Source: Akebia trifoliata (Eukaryota > Streptophyta > Magnoliopsida > Ranunculales > Lardizabalaceae). Taken from it: a DNA stretch of 64,000 nt. The notes beneath the pieces are model-generated. The model was not told the origin of the DNA. It was given only the letters and a program-made list of their open reading frames with translations, and searched no databases. A program made the translations under genes and the position numbers. This document shows, in pieces, positions 1 through 11,502 of the stretch. The stretch is taken from positions 14,210,443 to 14,274,442 of the forward strand of contig CM030716.1 in NCBI GenBank assembly GCA_017979445.1. Reading direction: 5' to 3'. Positions within the stretch are counted from its first letter, which is position 1, and each line of letters opens with the position of its first letter.

Positions 1-1391
1 TTTCGCCAATTTTAACAGAATTTAACAAAATTACGAAAATGCCCCTCATAAAGTTCACGATCATTTCACACAAAAAATTTCATAAATAACAAAAACTAAT
101 ATTTCCATTGAATTCCTTATGAAAAATCGATTCTAAAACATCCTAGAACATTAAAAACCGACTTAAAACGTGAAAAGTCCTCTCTAGGGGTAAAACGATA
201 ATTTCATAATTTTCATAATTAAAAATTTCAAAATTAATAAATAAAATATTAAATAATTAAAGTGAAACATTAATGAAATTAATTTAAAATTATGAATTAA
301 AAAAATTGATCAATTGGGCTTTCAAGTAAAATTGTTGAGGGTTCGTCAGATATTTCTTTAAGGACCCCTCCATTTGGGGGTCCAAAGAATTAAAGATATA
401 ATAGAGGAGGGTTCTCCAAAAATTTAAACTCAACCGAGTAAGACTAAAGTCAAGGTATTAAATTCAATCAAGTGAGACTAAAGTCAAAATTAAAGTCAAT
501 TAAGCAAGACTAAAGTCAAGATATTAAAAGTCAATCAATTAAGACTAAAGTCAAAATATTAAAAGTCAATCAAATAAGACCAAAAGTCAAAATCATAATA
601 GAGTTCTAATTAAATAATAACTCTATCTAATAGAGTTCTAATTAAAACACAACTCCACCTAAAATAATTCTAATTAAAATACAATTCTACCTAAAACAAT
701 TTTAACTAAAACACAACTCTAATTAAAAGAATTCTAATTAAACACTAACTATATCAAAATCAACCCCTAAAAAAATCTATAAATAGAGGTGTCACACCCT
801 ATTTTCGTACAAAATCATAAACCCTAAGAAAAGTAGGTATATAAAAGCTCCCCTAGCCTCCCATAAACCCTAGTTTTGGAGCCCCAACTCCTTACCTAAC
901 ATCCCTCCTTCGATTTTAGCCTAAAGAACACCTAAAACTCCTCTAAAAATGCTTCAAAATCCATAATAAACTCGAAGAGTCCAGATCCAAAAATAAGGAG
1001 ATACCTTGCCTCGGAGATCCGAAATCAAATCCGGAGACAGAACGAAGCAAGGGAGTACGGTACAAGGAGCTATTTTTGTCGGATATGAGGGAACAAAGTC
1101 TTTGCTATCAAAAAGGTATAACTTTTTTTTATTTATTTTTATCTAGATTTTTAGTAATGTAATTTATTTGGGAAGTTAGTAGAGACCGACTTTGGCCGAG
1201 CAAGGTTGGTGCCTAACACCTTCCAACCTCGTAATATGATCCCCGAATTCAGTTTTTTTTCTGTTCTAGATTAGTTCTTTATCTATTTAGAGTCATTGAT
1301 CGGTTCCTAGACCGTAATAACTAGGTGGCGACTCCCAAACCTCAAGGGTCAAAAGCGGATCCGCGCACCCCGCGGATCGAGGGCGCTTTCA
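1..1391 (+). repeat. 5' LTR of element A (left part missing)
   Basis: Base 1 aligns with base 16095 of the 3' LTR, so about 361 bp are cut off by the window edge and the full LTR is about 1.75 kb. It ends in GGGCGCTTTCA at 1391, directly before the primer-binding site. It holds a TATA box at 778-785 and an AT-rich run of short imperfect repeats built on 'aagtcaa' and 'attctaattaaa' at about 430-750. The same LTR family occurs five more times in the window (15734-19202 split, 16740-18479, 21526-23017, 32247-33792, 45341-46914). Confidence 0.93.
778..785 (+). promoter_or_regulatory. TATA box of the LTR promoter
   Basis: TATAAATA sits in the context 'tctataaatagaggtg', about 610 bp before the LTR end. 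The motif is kept in the other LTR copies, for example near 18588 (plus), 17340 (minus) and 22402 (plus). Conservation across copies supports it as the Pol II core promoter that drives the element RNA; transcription start probably lies about 30 bp downstream. Confidence 0.7.
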
Positions 1392-1392
1392 G

Positions 1393-1410
1393 TGGCGACT
1401 CCACTGGGGA
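1393..1410 (+). other. Primer-binding site of element A
   Basis: TGGCGACTCCACTGGGGA begins one base after the LTR end. It begins TGG, complementary to a tRNA 3' CCA end. This form is the one known for Ogre-type elements, which are reported to prime from tRNA-Arg. The identical site occurs on the minus strand in element B at 45321-45339. Confidence 0.85.
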
Positions 1411-2701
1411 CATTGAGGATCAGACTTGAAAAACCCCAAGTATGGGAATATTTCCATTGACCTAGATTTTATTTTATTTGTTTTTTGCTCTCTTTCTTTT
1501 ATATTTAATTTTTAGATAATTTCTTACTATTGTCCATTTATCATTTTTTTTTTTTGTTCATTAATTTATCAACCCAATCATTAATTTCTGTTTAATTCCG
1601 AGTACGATAACGTGGCACATTTTTTCTGTAGTTCGATTGAGAGTCACTTAGGGTGACTTTAAATAATACTAAATTTCAAAGAATAATGTGTTTGAGGGCA
1701 GAATAATGATGATGGAATAATGAAACAAAAAAAAGGTTTTTTTTTCTTTCTTTATTTTTCTTCCTTTTTTTTAAGGTATGTCGATCCATGTTTGTTTGGA
1801 TAACAAAAGATTTTTTAGAAACATGGTTATATGTTATTTGATAATGTTTTAAAAAAAAATGAGAGATTTTTTTTGTTTATTTGCTTAGTACTTAGGTGTT
1901 TAATTTTTTTTTTTTAGGCAAGACATGCTGCCCTTTGACAGCATATAGAAAGTAGTAAAGTAAAAAAAAAAAATTAAAAAATTAAAAAAATTTAAAAAAA
2001 AATTCGACATTTTTTAGGTTCTATCGAGAGCAAAACATGCTGGAAGGGTGGTGTGCCATGAATAATATATATTTTGCCGATTTACACCATCTTAACAACA
2101 AGAGGGCGCTGGTGGGCTTGGTGTGCTACCAATAAAATTGTTATTTTTATTTTGACACATCATCTTCTCAAGATGATAGAATCAGCTGGGTTCAACATTT
2201 TTAATAGAGGACGAACTCCTCTCTCTACTGTATCGATTGGAATTTCAGCCCCATCAATGTCAATCTTAATCAAAATCGTCGATGTCTTTTGATTCAAAGG
2301 ATAGTTTTTTTAAAAAAAATCGACTCAAATGTGGTGATCTCGTCGTTTTCAATGGAGACTGACTGGTTCAAGTCAGAAACCGATCGGTTCAACCTCTCAA
2401 ATCCGATCAATTTAGGTGGTTTATGATCCTAGCCCTCATCCTGATTACTTCGTGATTTTTTTTCACTCAAATATCGGTTCATGTTGCGATTTTGGTGGCT
2501 GTTGTTTTTTCGGATCAGTCGTTTTTTGTGAAATAGATACTGTTGATCTCGGTTTCAAATGTGAAGATCTCGGTGGATGTTTGAATCTCAGTTTCTCTCT
2601 GTGTTTTGCTTGATTAAATTTGTCAAAGCTATCAGTTATTGTTCTTGCTCTCAGTTCTGAATAACCAAGAACGTTAATGGCCCAACATCGAGTTAGTAAC
2701 A

Positions 2702-2830
2702 GTGGTTCTGTTGTTTTAAAACAACACCTAAGGCTGATCTCGATGTGGTTCTGTTGTTTTAAAACAGCACCTAAGGCTGATCTCGACATGGTTCTGCTGT
2801 TTTAAAACGACACCTAAGGCTGATCTCGAC
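2702..2830 (+). repeat. Three 43-bp tandem repeats with a palindromic core
   Basis: Units start at 2702, 2745 and 2788. Each holds the core GTTTTAAAAC. In the first unit this extends to a perfect 16-bp palindrome GTTGTTTTAAAACAAC (2710-2725); the other two have one or two changes in the outer arms. The rest of the unit reads 'acctaaggctgatctcga'. I see no clear copy in element B. Confidence 0.8.
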
Positions 2831-3495
2831 GTAATAATGGATGAGTTCGATTGTTGGCAGCAGCATATAATCTGCTTCACAAAACTATCTTGGGTTTTTA
2901 AAATCAATCTGTTCTCAAAAAAAGAAAAAAAGAGGAAATTAATTTGTTTCAAAAAAGAAAAATCAAAATCAAAAAATAAAGATTAGAAAGTTTTTTTATA
3001 AAAAAAGGAAGTTCAAAAAACAACAAAATCAAATTTTTAAATGTTGCTAACAGCAACATATGTTCAAGTTTTTTTTTTTTGGTTTTCTGAATTTCTTTTG
3101 ATCGGGCTCAACTTGCTTTTTTAAATTATCCTCTTTATCTCATCGATCATTATTATGCCCTCAATTCAATACCCTTAGAAATTTTGAATTATTTCGGGTC
3201 ACCCCAAAATAACCCTCGATGGGAACACATAAAGAAATAATGTCGGATTAAATGTTTGTTTCTAATACGGATATGTGCTTGGTATGTTTATTTTTCTAAT
3301 CATGTATTTAGAATGTTGCTGATTTTGATTAAACATCTATGTGATTAGAATGGTGTTGATTGAATATTCCTGCGATTCACGTTGTAATGATTGATTTGAT
3401 TGCACCCATGGGCCCACTTGTTTGAAAAGGCCCCCCGGGCATACCCCACCCTGCTTTGCACACACCACATGCACGTTTATTGTTTTACCCACTTA

Positions 3496-3788
3496 CACGT
3501 CCCATATAGCCAACGTGGCACTAGTGCATGACCCGGTCTCCTCGGAGATGCGACGTCATTCATGAAAATCACAACTCCAGTGGCGTACCTTAGGGTATAT
3601 CGAACTGGGGCATCAATACCGTCTGATCAGGTGATTCTGAGAAGTATATTGATGCACCCAGGATGGAGCGACCTGAGCCTTTGACCTATTGTAAGCCACA
3701 CAGTCACATGTCCCGATTGCCAACGTAGTACTAGTACATGGTCGGTCCCCTCGTGGGATGTCAAACCATTTATGAAAGTTACAACTCT
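3496..3788 (+). repeat. Leader direct-repeat pair with 10-bp palindromes
   Basis: Two diverged copies of an ~83-bp segment, 3496-3578 and 3705-3788. Each runs from 'cacgtccc/cacatgtccc' through 'ccaacgt' to 'cacaactc/tacaactc'. The first holds the perfect palindrome GCACTAGTGC (3518-3527), the second GTACTAGTAC (3728-3737). Both copies are kept in element B at 42824-43118, including both palindromes. Their place in the leader suggests a structured RNA element. Confidence 0.75.
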
Positions 3789-4623
3789 TGACTCGTACCC
3801 ATAGGTATGTAAAAAAAAATCTAAGTATATCAATTGCACTTCTTGATTAAAACCGGTGCCTAAGTAAGATCTTGCCCTGATGTACCCTACTATACGAGGG
3901 GGATAGACTATGTCTATTCTAGACGAGAGGTATTTAAGTGGGCCCTTGCTCAGCATTGTGCGCCACCTCTCAACTGGAGATCAAACTGGCTGTTTTTGAC
4001 TTCAGAGAAGTGAATTGAGATTTTAGATTATCACCTATACGGTATATCAAACCAAGTCACCACGTATCGAAAGGTATATAGGTGTGCTTGGGCAAGGGTG
4101 GTACGATAAAAATGCATTGCACGTAGTAAGCTTAGAGTCTAGAAACCTTCCTTGTAGGTCACGACTCGAACTTATCGTGGGTGTTCCCGGGTTGTTTATT
4201 GAATGGAACCTTTGGATCGATGAATGTATGTGAATGATGAGATCAGGGTGTATGATTGTCCTCAAGGATCAAAGATGTTGCTTTTGAAAATTAAAATGGG
4301 TGCACCGACCCAATAAAGAATCCATTGTTTTACGATAATGACCCAGTCCATCCCGATCCAACAATCATGGTGGACCGGGCAATTTAAATTAAAATGGAAA
4401 TTGAATTTTCAAAGAAGAAAAAGAAAATATTTTTCAGAAAAGAATGTTTTTCAAAAGAAGTGTTCTCTAGAAAAATATTTTCCAAGAAAAAATATTTTTC
4501 AAAAAAATGTTTTCTGTAAGAACAAGATGTTCTGAAAGGGAAATATTTTCTAAATAAAAAGAAAATTGATATTTTACATGGACCTTGGAAGAGTACTAAA
4601 ATACCTTTTTGTGTCAAACCAGG

Positions 4624-5805
4624 ATGCTAGTCGCAGGCGATAACCCAATCGATCAGTTAGTCAAAACAACCGTTGTAGGGATGCACCCTGTAGAGAAGAT
4701 CAATTTTGGGAGATTCATGTTGAGGAGTGCTCTCTATTTCCATGAGTTTGAGATAGACTGGAACCTTTTATATGCTATGGCTAAGCGATGGAATCCCTAT
4801 CTCCATATATTCCATATGGGGTATATGCATTTGTGCCTCACTCACAAGGATTATTGTGGCATCATGAGGATATCCACTTCAGGACCTCTAGTCAGGCCCT
4901 CATTGAAGACCGGATATTCTGGTGAACTCGCCACAGGACTAAACATTTCTAAGGAAGAAGCCAAGGTCTTAGTCCATGACAGGAGATTGAACTTACTACC
5001 TTTACTGGGCCCGTATCGCTCCTGCAGTCACCCTATCAATGTAAAACCCGAAGCCTGGCGAGCTACTAGAGATTATCGATTGTGCCTAGGAATCCTAGCC
5101 TAATACATACTGACCTCCAATAGTGATGGCCAAATTATCCCTGAGTCTTTAATAGATATAGCCTCTCAACTTTCAAGGAAAGCCAACCCAGTACCCCTTA
5201 TCCTAGCTGAAACTTTCTCAGGTTTAGATGCCATAAAAAATGGCGAGCGGGAAAGCTTCAAAGGAAGCCCCTACTTACTCTATATGTGGCTTTGTGATCG
5301 TCTCAAAATCGTAGAGGTTCCTTCAAACCTTGAATATGGACCAGAACACTTTTCCAAGAGAAATCTGTTAGTGCGTCACAACTCAGTCAAAGCTTGGAGT
5401 AAATGGTTAGACTCTCGTCTTGCCTGTCATATCGATTTTAGGTGCCCTTGGTGGGTGACTGATCCCCCTATTCTAGGAACCAAAGGATCCTACTATGTCC
5501 GTCTGATTGGTTTAGAAGAAATATCTTTTTACCATCCTAATCTGATCCCAGAACAGTACGATGTACCTACAGAGTTATCCTTACTTCAGCACAAAGCTTT
5601 CTTTTCCCCCGAGCCTTTGACTGAAAAGTTAGTACACCTCATTGAGAAAACTTGGAACAAGCGCACCTTAGGGTATCCAGACAGACCAGCAGAATTCAGA
5701 GAGCCAGTTGTTAGAGCCAAGAGGGTCAAGCCTGACAGTAATCCTGATGACCATCAAGACAAAGCCAAGCGTCCATGTAAAAATAGTTCAAGTCAAATTT
5801 GTTGA
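4624..5805 (+). pseudogene. ORF1 of element A (extra ORF before gag), one internal stop
   Basis: A continuous frame of about 394 codons from the first ATG at 4624 to the stop at 5803-5805, interrupted by one TAA at 5101-5103. The same frame is open on both sides of that stop, which fits a CAA-to-TAA change. The N-terminal half has a pattern of a 'WNPYLHIFHMGYMHLCLT' type followed by 'LNLLPLLGPY'. This resembles the plant-mobile-domain-like or DUF7745-like proteins coded before gag in some Ogre/Tat elements; that match is from memory of the family pattern. The C-terminal half is basic (KRVK, KAKRPCK), perhaps a nuclear or nucleic-acid-binding tail. Function in the retrotransposon cycle is unknown. 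About 195 bp of AT-rich spacer separate it from gag. Element B lacks this ORF entirely. Confidence 0.7.
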
Positions 5806-6000
5806 AAGATGTTTTAATAAGGACATATTGTTTGTCAATCATTTTCAATAAAACTATCTTTCTTTTTGAATAAATATTTTCTTTTCAAATACTCATTGTG
5901 TGAATGGATTAATTAATGGATTGGTGCACAGACCTCAATAAAATGATTCTTAAAAATGTTATCAAGGGGGTAATACTGAAATTGACTAAATCTACCTTTG

Positions 6001-8031
6001 ATGGGGTCATATAGGATTATCATTGCGCCCAAACTCAAGCGTCCACCTCCTAGTTGGAGTCGTAAGTCCAGTCGATTAGAACGAACCACATTACCAAGTC
6101 AACAAGCAGAGATGGCTTCAGAATCTGAGCTCACAGAGATCCGTAAGATCTTGGCAGCCTTTGCCAATGACATCAACAATATAAAAGGTAAAGTGGAAAT
6201 GTTAGAACAGACCTCGGAATCGACAGGGAATCCTGTAGATGACCCAAAAGAAAAAAAGGTAGAAGAGAAACGTCCACGTGAAATCTTCGAGCTCGACGGA
6301 GACGAAGAGTATGTTGATGAAAATCCGACGTTATCTAATAGAATGTCTCAATTGGAGTCAGCTATGAAGAGTATAAAGAGTATTGATGAAATTGCAGCAG
6401 GCATTGAAGCTCTGAACTGCATCCCTAGAATCCATTTGCTAGAAAAGTTTGTGATGCTTGAAATGGGCAAGTTCAATGGGACAGGGTGTGCGAAAACGCA
6501 TCTTAAGGTGTATGTTACCAACATGCGCACAATGGGGCTCAGCGACGAACAGATGACATTGCTGTTCCAAAGGACTTTATCAGGATCAGCACTACGTTGG
6601 CTAATGTCTCAAGACCCAGTTACTGTGGGTACATGGGAGAACATGTCAAAGGCCTTTAGGCATTAGTATAAATACAATACTGAGATTGAGACTTCTAGAA
6701 GGGATTTGGAAGCAACTAAATAGAAAAATGGGAAGACATTCACTGATTTTATTGGTCGTTGGAGGGCCAAGGCTACTCAAATGTGGGATAAACCTTCGGA
6801 GAAGGAACAAGTAGCGATTATCCTAAAGAACCTCTCTCAAGGATATGCTCAGCACTTAGTGGCCCAATACCTCCCTACTTTTGAATCCTTGTTACAAGCC
6901 AGAAGCCAACTTGAGGATGCATTTGCCTCTGGGATCCTTTCTAACCCCTCAGATAACAAGCCTAAGAAACCATATGTTCCCAAACCCAATATCAACCATA
7001 CTTACATCGCCAATACCTCCGTTACCCCAGCTCAACCCCCGGTCAGGGCTAATAACCAGGTTCACCCAAGTCAACCTCAAACTCTGCGTCAATTTACCAA
7101 TTTAGGGATGACCCTTACTGTAGCTTTGCAAAAACTGTTGAAAAAAGGGTTGCTTACCCCGATTCAACCTCGATCTTTATCAAATCCCTTGTCAGCTGGA
7201 CACAACCCCAACTTATTCTATGAATTTCATCAAAATCCTGACCATCACACTGATCAGTGTATCACCTTGCGCCATGCCATTCAAAACCTTATTGATAACA
7301 AAAAGATCACAATCCCTAGCCCACCAAATGTCACCACTAATCCACTACCTACCTATCAACCTCTACCAACCCTAAACATGGTTTCTCACGCCTCATTGAC
7401 ATTTGATCCCGCCTCTCTTATCCATCCAGTCCAAGTCAAACCACTTAATTACACCCTTGCTAGGATAAATTTCACTGATGAGGTTTTCACCACAAACTAT
7501 AAACCATTTGATCTAACCTCGGACGATATATATTGTTTATCCCCACCTCGCTAGGATAATCTCGCATTCACTAGTTACTTGCTGGCCCAAATGAATCTGA
7601 AAAGGCCTGTACTTTTGACAGACGAAGATCCATACTTGTTGACTGAAGAAGATGAGCCCTTCCCTCTCTCCTGTGATGAAGTTAGACATATGACTCGAGG
7701 GGGAAGAGTTTTTAAGCCACAAGAACTCTGTGTTGATAATCCTGCAGTCCTAGCACAAAAAGAAAGAGAAGATCCCACCAAGGAGAGCATCGAAGAAGAT
7801 AACTCCGTGATCAAGCAGTTGAAAAAATCAGGTGTCAATATCTCAGTATGGGGTTTACTCATGGCTTCCACTGCTCATAGGGAGGCTGTTCTCAAAGCAC
7901 TAAATACAGCCCAAGTTTCCCTTGATACTTCTCCAGATCAACTGGCCAGTATAGTAGGGGGCAACTTATGTGGAGAATATCCTATCCTTCTCGGACTCAG
8001 ATCTCCCAAAAGAAGGGGCAAGCCACACTAA
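6001..8031 (+). pseudogene. gag: gag of element A, broken by three stops
   Basis: Encodes the capsid-like structural protein. One frame runs from ATG 6001 (or ATG 6112, which has the better context GAGATGGC) to 8029-8031, with in-frame stops at 6664-6666 (TAG), 6721-6723 (TAG) and 7552-7554 (TAG). The first part is charged with a predicted coiled coil near 6120-6220 (ELTEIRKILAAFANDINNIK). The Retrotrans_gag signature lies at about 6430-6850, with 'LSGSALRWLMSQDPVTVGTW' followed across the stops by 'FTDFIGRWRAKA'. A zinc-knuckle-like block at about 7215-7265 reads 'YEFHQNPDHHTDQC'; a Cys would be expected where Tyr now stands. The region between is rich in Pro, Asn and Thr. The frame slips near 7985-8025 into the protease frame. 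Confidence 0.85.
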
Positions 8032-9187
8032 GCCGTTGCACATTACAGTTGACTATAACGGGATGAGAGTACCTCTGGTTTTGATCAATAACGGGAGTGC
8101 ACTGAACGTTTGCCCGTTGAAAATGGCTACTTGTCTTGGGTTTAAGGTTGAAGATCTCCTACCCACTAATCAAGATGTTAGGGCCTATGATAACACCAAG
8201 AGAGATGTACAGGGAATTTTGCATCTTCGATTGTCCACAGGCATAGCTGAATTTCCTGTGGAATTTCAGGTTATTGACATCCATTCTTCTTTCAATTTAC
8301 TGTTAGGGAGACCATGGTTATGCCAAATCAAAGCCATCCCTTCTACGCTACACCAAAAGGTCAAGTTTATCAAAGATGGACTAGTAATTACTCTTCATGG
8401 AGACGCTGAAATTGTAGGGATCGTAAATAGTACTAAGGCCAATAATGAGCCACTGCTTGAGATTCAGCCGGAACAACAGGGGATAAAACTTAGTGGGTTT
8501 GAGTTTGAAAATATATGCTCAGTCCAATGGGATCAAGCCATGAAAGAATATTTTCCAATGGAAAATACATCTAATTGCTACATGGCCAATATATTCAAGA
8601 AAATGAGATTCTTCCCTGGTATGGGCTTAGGTTGCAAGCAGCAAGGTATTAAGGAGGCACTAGTAATTAAAGAGGTCATCGGCACATTCGGACTAGGATA
8701 TAAACCTACTAAGGAAGATTGGGCCCAATACTGGAAGACAAAACGAGATAAGGCCATTGCTAAAAGGCAAAGGCGTACCACAGATCTCATTAAAATGAAG
8801 CCCTATCGAAAGACCCTCAATGGTTATTTTGTGAAAGAAGGAGAAGACTTCCGTTACTGTAGGTTCCCAGAGCCTTTCATTGATCACATCACAGGTACTC
8901 ATTTGTCGGGGTTTGAAATCTTCTTTGGCATGGAATGGCCCGAAAAGGAAGCGATCACAGAAGTTAGGGAGAAGAAAGTTGAAGACTGGCAACTCGATCT
9001 GGACTCCCTCAACATCGATCAGCTATTCATTGAAGATTATAGTATCTTAGTGTTGTCAGTTGAGAAAGGGATCCCAAATCCTCAGTCTGTAATCAAACCC
9101 GATGTTGGGTCTCTATCAAATTATCATGTAATCAGTCCTGTGTTGCATGTCAAGGCTGGGTCTGTCGGTCCCATTAGTCCTGTTTAG
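8024..9187 (+). pseudogene. Protease and G-patch-like region of element A
   Basis: Open frame in the next register after gag. The aspartic protease block starts with 'PLHITVDYNGMRVPLVLI' at about 8033. The active-site motif reads INNGSALNV where D-N-G-S/T is expected, so the catalytic Asp (codon 8087-8089) is now Asn. The flap and C-terminal part follow ('FNLLLGRPWL', about 8290-8325). Downstream lies a glycine-rich 'FPGMGLGCKQQGI' ... 'FGLGYKP' (about 8609-8708) that looks like a G-patch. The frame stops with TAG at 9185-9187, but the same register stays open beyond it into pol, so that stop may be secondary. In Ogre elements the protease-RT junction is also where an intron has been described; I could not place splice sites with confidence. 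Confidence 0.75.
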
Positions 9188-9619
9188 TCTAACATGCCAG
9201 TTGAGTCCTTTATTTCTGTTGAGTCAAATAAGTTAGTTTTTTCTGCTGAGTTTGTTTTTCCTGCTGAGTCAAGTGAGTCTGTCAAGTCTGCAATGAGTCA
9301 TGTTACCCCATCTCTTTTTAATGAAATGAAAGAAATTTTTGATTACCCCGAGAGCAATAATAATTTAACTAATAATCTAGCTTCGGAGGGAGAATCTTCT
9401 GACGAGGAACCTCCCCCTGAAATAATCAAATTACTTGAACAAGAAGAGGAACGTCGGGTTCAACCTCTAATAGAGGAAGTAGAGGTTATCAACCTCGGAA
9501 CAAAAGAAAGTCCTCAAAAAATTTGGATAGGGGTCACTTTATCTCCCGATGAACGCAAAGGGATAGTAGAATTGCTCAGAAAGTTCAAGGACGTATTCAC
9601 GTGGTCTTACGAGGATATG

Positions 9620-10500
9620 CCGGGGGTAAGCACAGATATTGTCCAACATCGGATTCCGTTATATCCTGATGCTCGACCAATCAAACAGAAACTTCGACGT
9701 ATGAAGCCGGAATGGACTTTGAAAATCAAAGAAGAAGTTACGAAGCAGATTAACGCTGGATTTTTGAAAGTAGTAGAATACCCTGAGTGGATTGCTAAAG
9801 TCGTCCCAGTACCGAAAAAGGATGGAAAGTTAGAATGTGTGTGGATTTTAGAGACTTAAACAAAGCAAGCCCAAATGATAGTTTTCCTATACCACACATA
9901 GATGTTCTAGTGGACAGTACAGCAGGACATGCGTTGTTGTCCTTCATGGATGGATTTTCAGGGTACAATCAGATAAAAATGGACCCTCGAGATATGCAAA
10001 AAATGTCGTTCATCACACAGTGGGGGACATTCTGCTATAAGGTCATGCCTTTTGGTTTGAAGAACGCTGGAGCCACCTATCAAAGAGCAGCTACGATTTT
10101 ACTACATGATATGATACAAAAGGAAGTCGAAGTCTATGTAGATGATATGATAGTCAAATCTAAGGAATGACTAGGGCATGTTATAGCGTTAGAAAAATTT
10201 CTCACAAGGATTCAAAAGTACCAACTCTGCCTCAACCCACAGAAATGTGTATTTGGAGTAACTTCTGAAAAACTGTTGGGATTTGTGGTCAGTCAAAGAG
10301 GGATCGAAGTAGACCCTGTGAAGATTAAAGCTATCCAAGAGATGCCGCCACCCGAGACTGAAAAGCAGATTCGAGGTTTTCTGGGTAGAATCCTGTATGT
10401 TAGCAGATTCATTGCTCAACTCACCAACGTTTGCGAACCTATTTTCAAGCTTCTAAAAAAGAATGAACCAACAGTTTGGAATGAGCAATGTCAAAAGGCT
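9620..10500 (+). pseudogene. Reverse transcriptase domain, first copy
   Basis: N-terminal RT motifs include 'HRIPLYPDARPIKQKLRRM' (about 9650) and 'VVPVPKKDGK' (about 9800). After the frameshift come 'VDFRDLNKASPNDSFPIPHI', 'FMDGFSGYNQIKM' (catalytic Asp of the first motif) and 'FCYKVMPFGLKNAGATYQRA'. The YVDD box is at about 10138-10149. The connection ends with 'GFVVSQRGIEVDPVKIKAI' and 'RGFLGRILYVSRFI'. A TGA at 10168-10170 directly after the YVDD region would truncate the enzyme. Confidence 0.88.
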
Positions 10501-11502
10501 TTCGATCAAGTCAAGGAGTATCTCTTAAACCCACCTATTTTGGTCCTACCTACACCGGGTGAACCACTTATTCTTTATCTGTCAGTCACAGAAGAAGCCA
10601 TGGGATGCATACTTGCACAATATGACAAAGATACTCGCAAAGAAATGGCCATCTACTATATCAGCAAGAAAATGTTAGAGTATGAACGAAAATATTCGAC
10701 CCTCGAAAAAACTTGCTTAGCACTGGTATGGGCTACTCAAAGACTCTGGCGCTATATGCTGTCTCATTCAATTATGCCTTTTGGTTTGAAGAATGCCAGA
10801 GCCACCTATCAAAGAGCAGCCACGACTCTATTACATGACATGATACATAAGGAAGTCGAAGTCTATGTAGATGATATGATAGTTAAATCCAAAGAACGAC
10901 TGGGGCACGTTGCCGCGTTAGAAAAATTTCTCACAAGAATTCAAAAGTACAAACTCCGCCTCAACCCGCAGAAATGTGTGTTTGGAGTAACTTCCGAAAA
11001 ATTGTTGGGATTTGTGGTCAGTCAAAGAGGGATTGAAGTAGACCCTGTGAAGATTAAAGCTATCCAAGATATGCCACAGCCGGAAACTGAAAAGCAAATT
11101 CGAGGGTTTTTAGGTAGAATCCAGTATGTCAGCAGATTCATCGCTCAACTCACCAATGTCTGCGAACCTATTTTCAAGCTTCTCAAGAAGAATGAACTAA
11201 CAGTTTGGAATGAGCAATGTCAAAAGGCCTTCGACCAAGTCAAGGAGTACCTCTTGAACCCTCCTATTTTGGTTCCACCCACACCGGGTGAACCACTTCT
11301 TCTTTATCTGTCAGTCACAGAAGAAGCTATGGGATGCATGCTGGCACAGTATGACAAAGATACTCACAAAGAAAGGGCTATCTACTACATTAGTAAGAAA
11401 ATGTTAGAGTATGAACGAAAGTATTCAGCCTTGGAAAAAACTTGCTTGGCATTAGTATGGGCTACTCAGAGACTCCGACACTATATGATATCTCACTCAA
11501 TT
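10045..11502 (+). repeat. In-frame 729-bp tandem duplication of RT C-terminal half plus RNase H
   Basis: Copy 1 is 10045-10773 and copy 2 is 10774-11502; each is exactly 243 codons, from 'MPFGLKNA' through YVDD to the end of the first RNase H ('SHSI'). The junction keeps the frame. My hand alignment finds about 78 differences in 729 bp, of which about 54 are at third, 15 at first and 9 at second codon positions. Copy 2 has no stop; copy 1 has one. The pattern means both copies diverged while under protein-level selection, so they probably came from two related elements joined by template switching during reverse transcription. The junction shows only about 2 bp of shared sequence. Confidence 0.92.

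Larger units (their letters stand above)
1392..4623 (+). other. Long untranslated leader of element A
   Basis: About 3.2 kb between the primer site and ORF1 with no convincing coding sequence; short open frames here are broken and have skewed composition. It is rich in homopolymer A and T runs (1700-2010, 2900-3080). It contains three 43-bp tandem repeats (2702-2830) and a pair of diverged direct repeats with palindromes (3496-3788). The part from about 3400 to 4370 has a clear counterpart in element B at about 42220-43200 (minus strand), so this block is an inherited part of the family. Very long leaders are usual in Ogre elements and probably hold packaging and translation signals. Confidence 0.8.

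Noticed and set aside
3627..3956. 109-codon minus-strand open frame in the leader of A, also open as a 98-codon frame in B at 42656-42952
   Set aside because: It is antisense to the element, the two versions diverge with no domain pattern, and the shared part is explained by the conserved leader repeat pair.
9187..9193. Intron between protease and RT as in described Ogre elements
   Set aside because: The frame continues across the stop at 9185 and I could not identify a convincing donor-acceptor pair; left as unproven.
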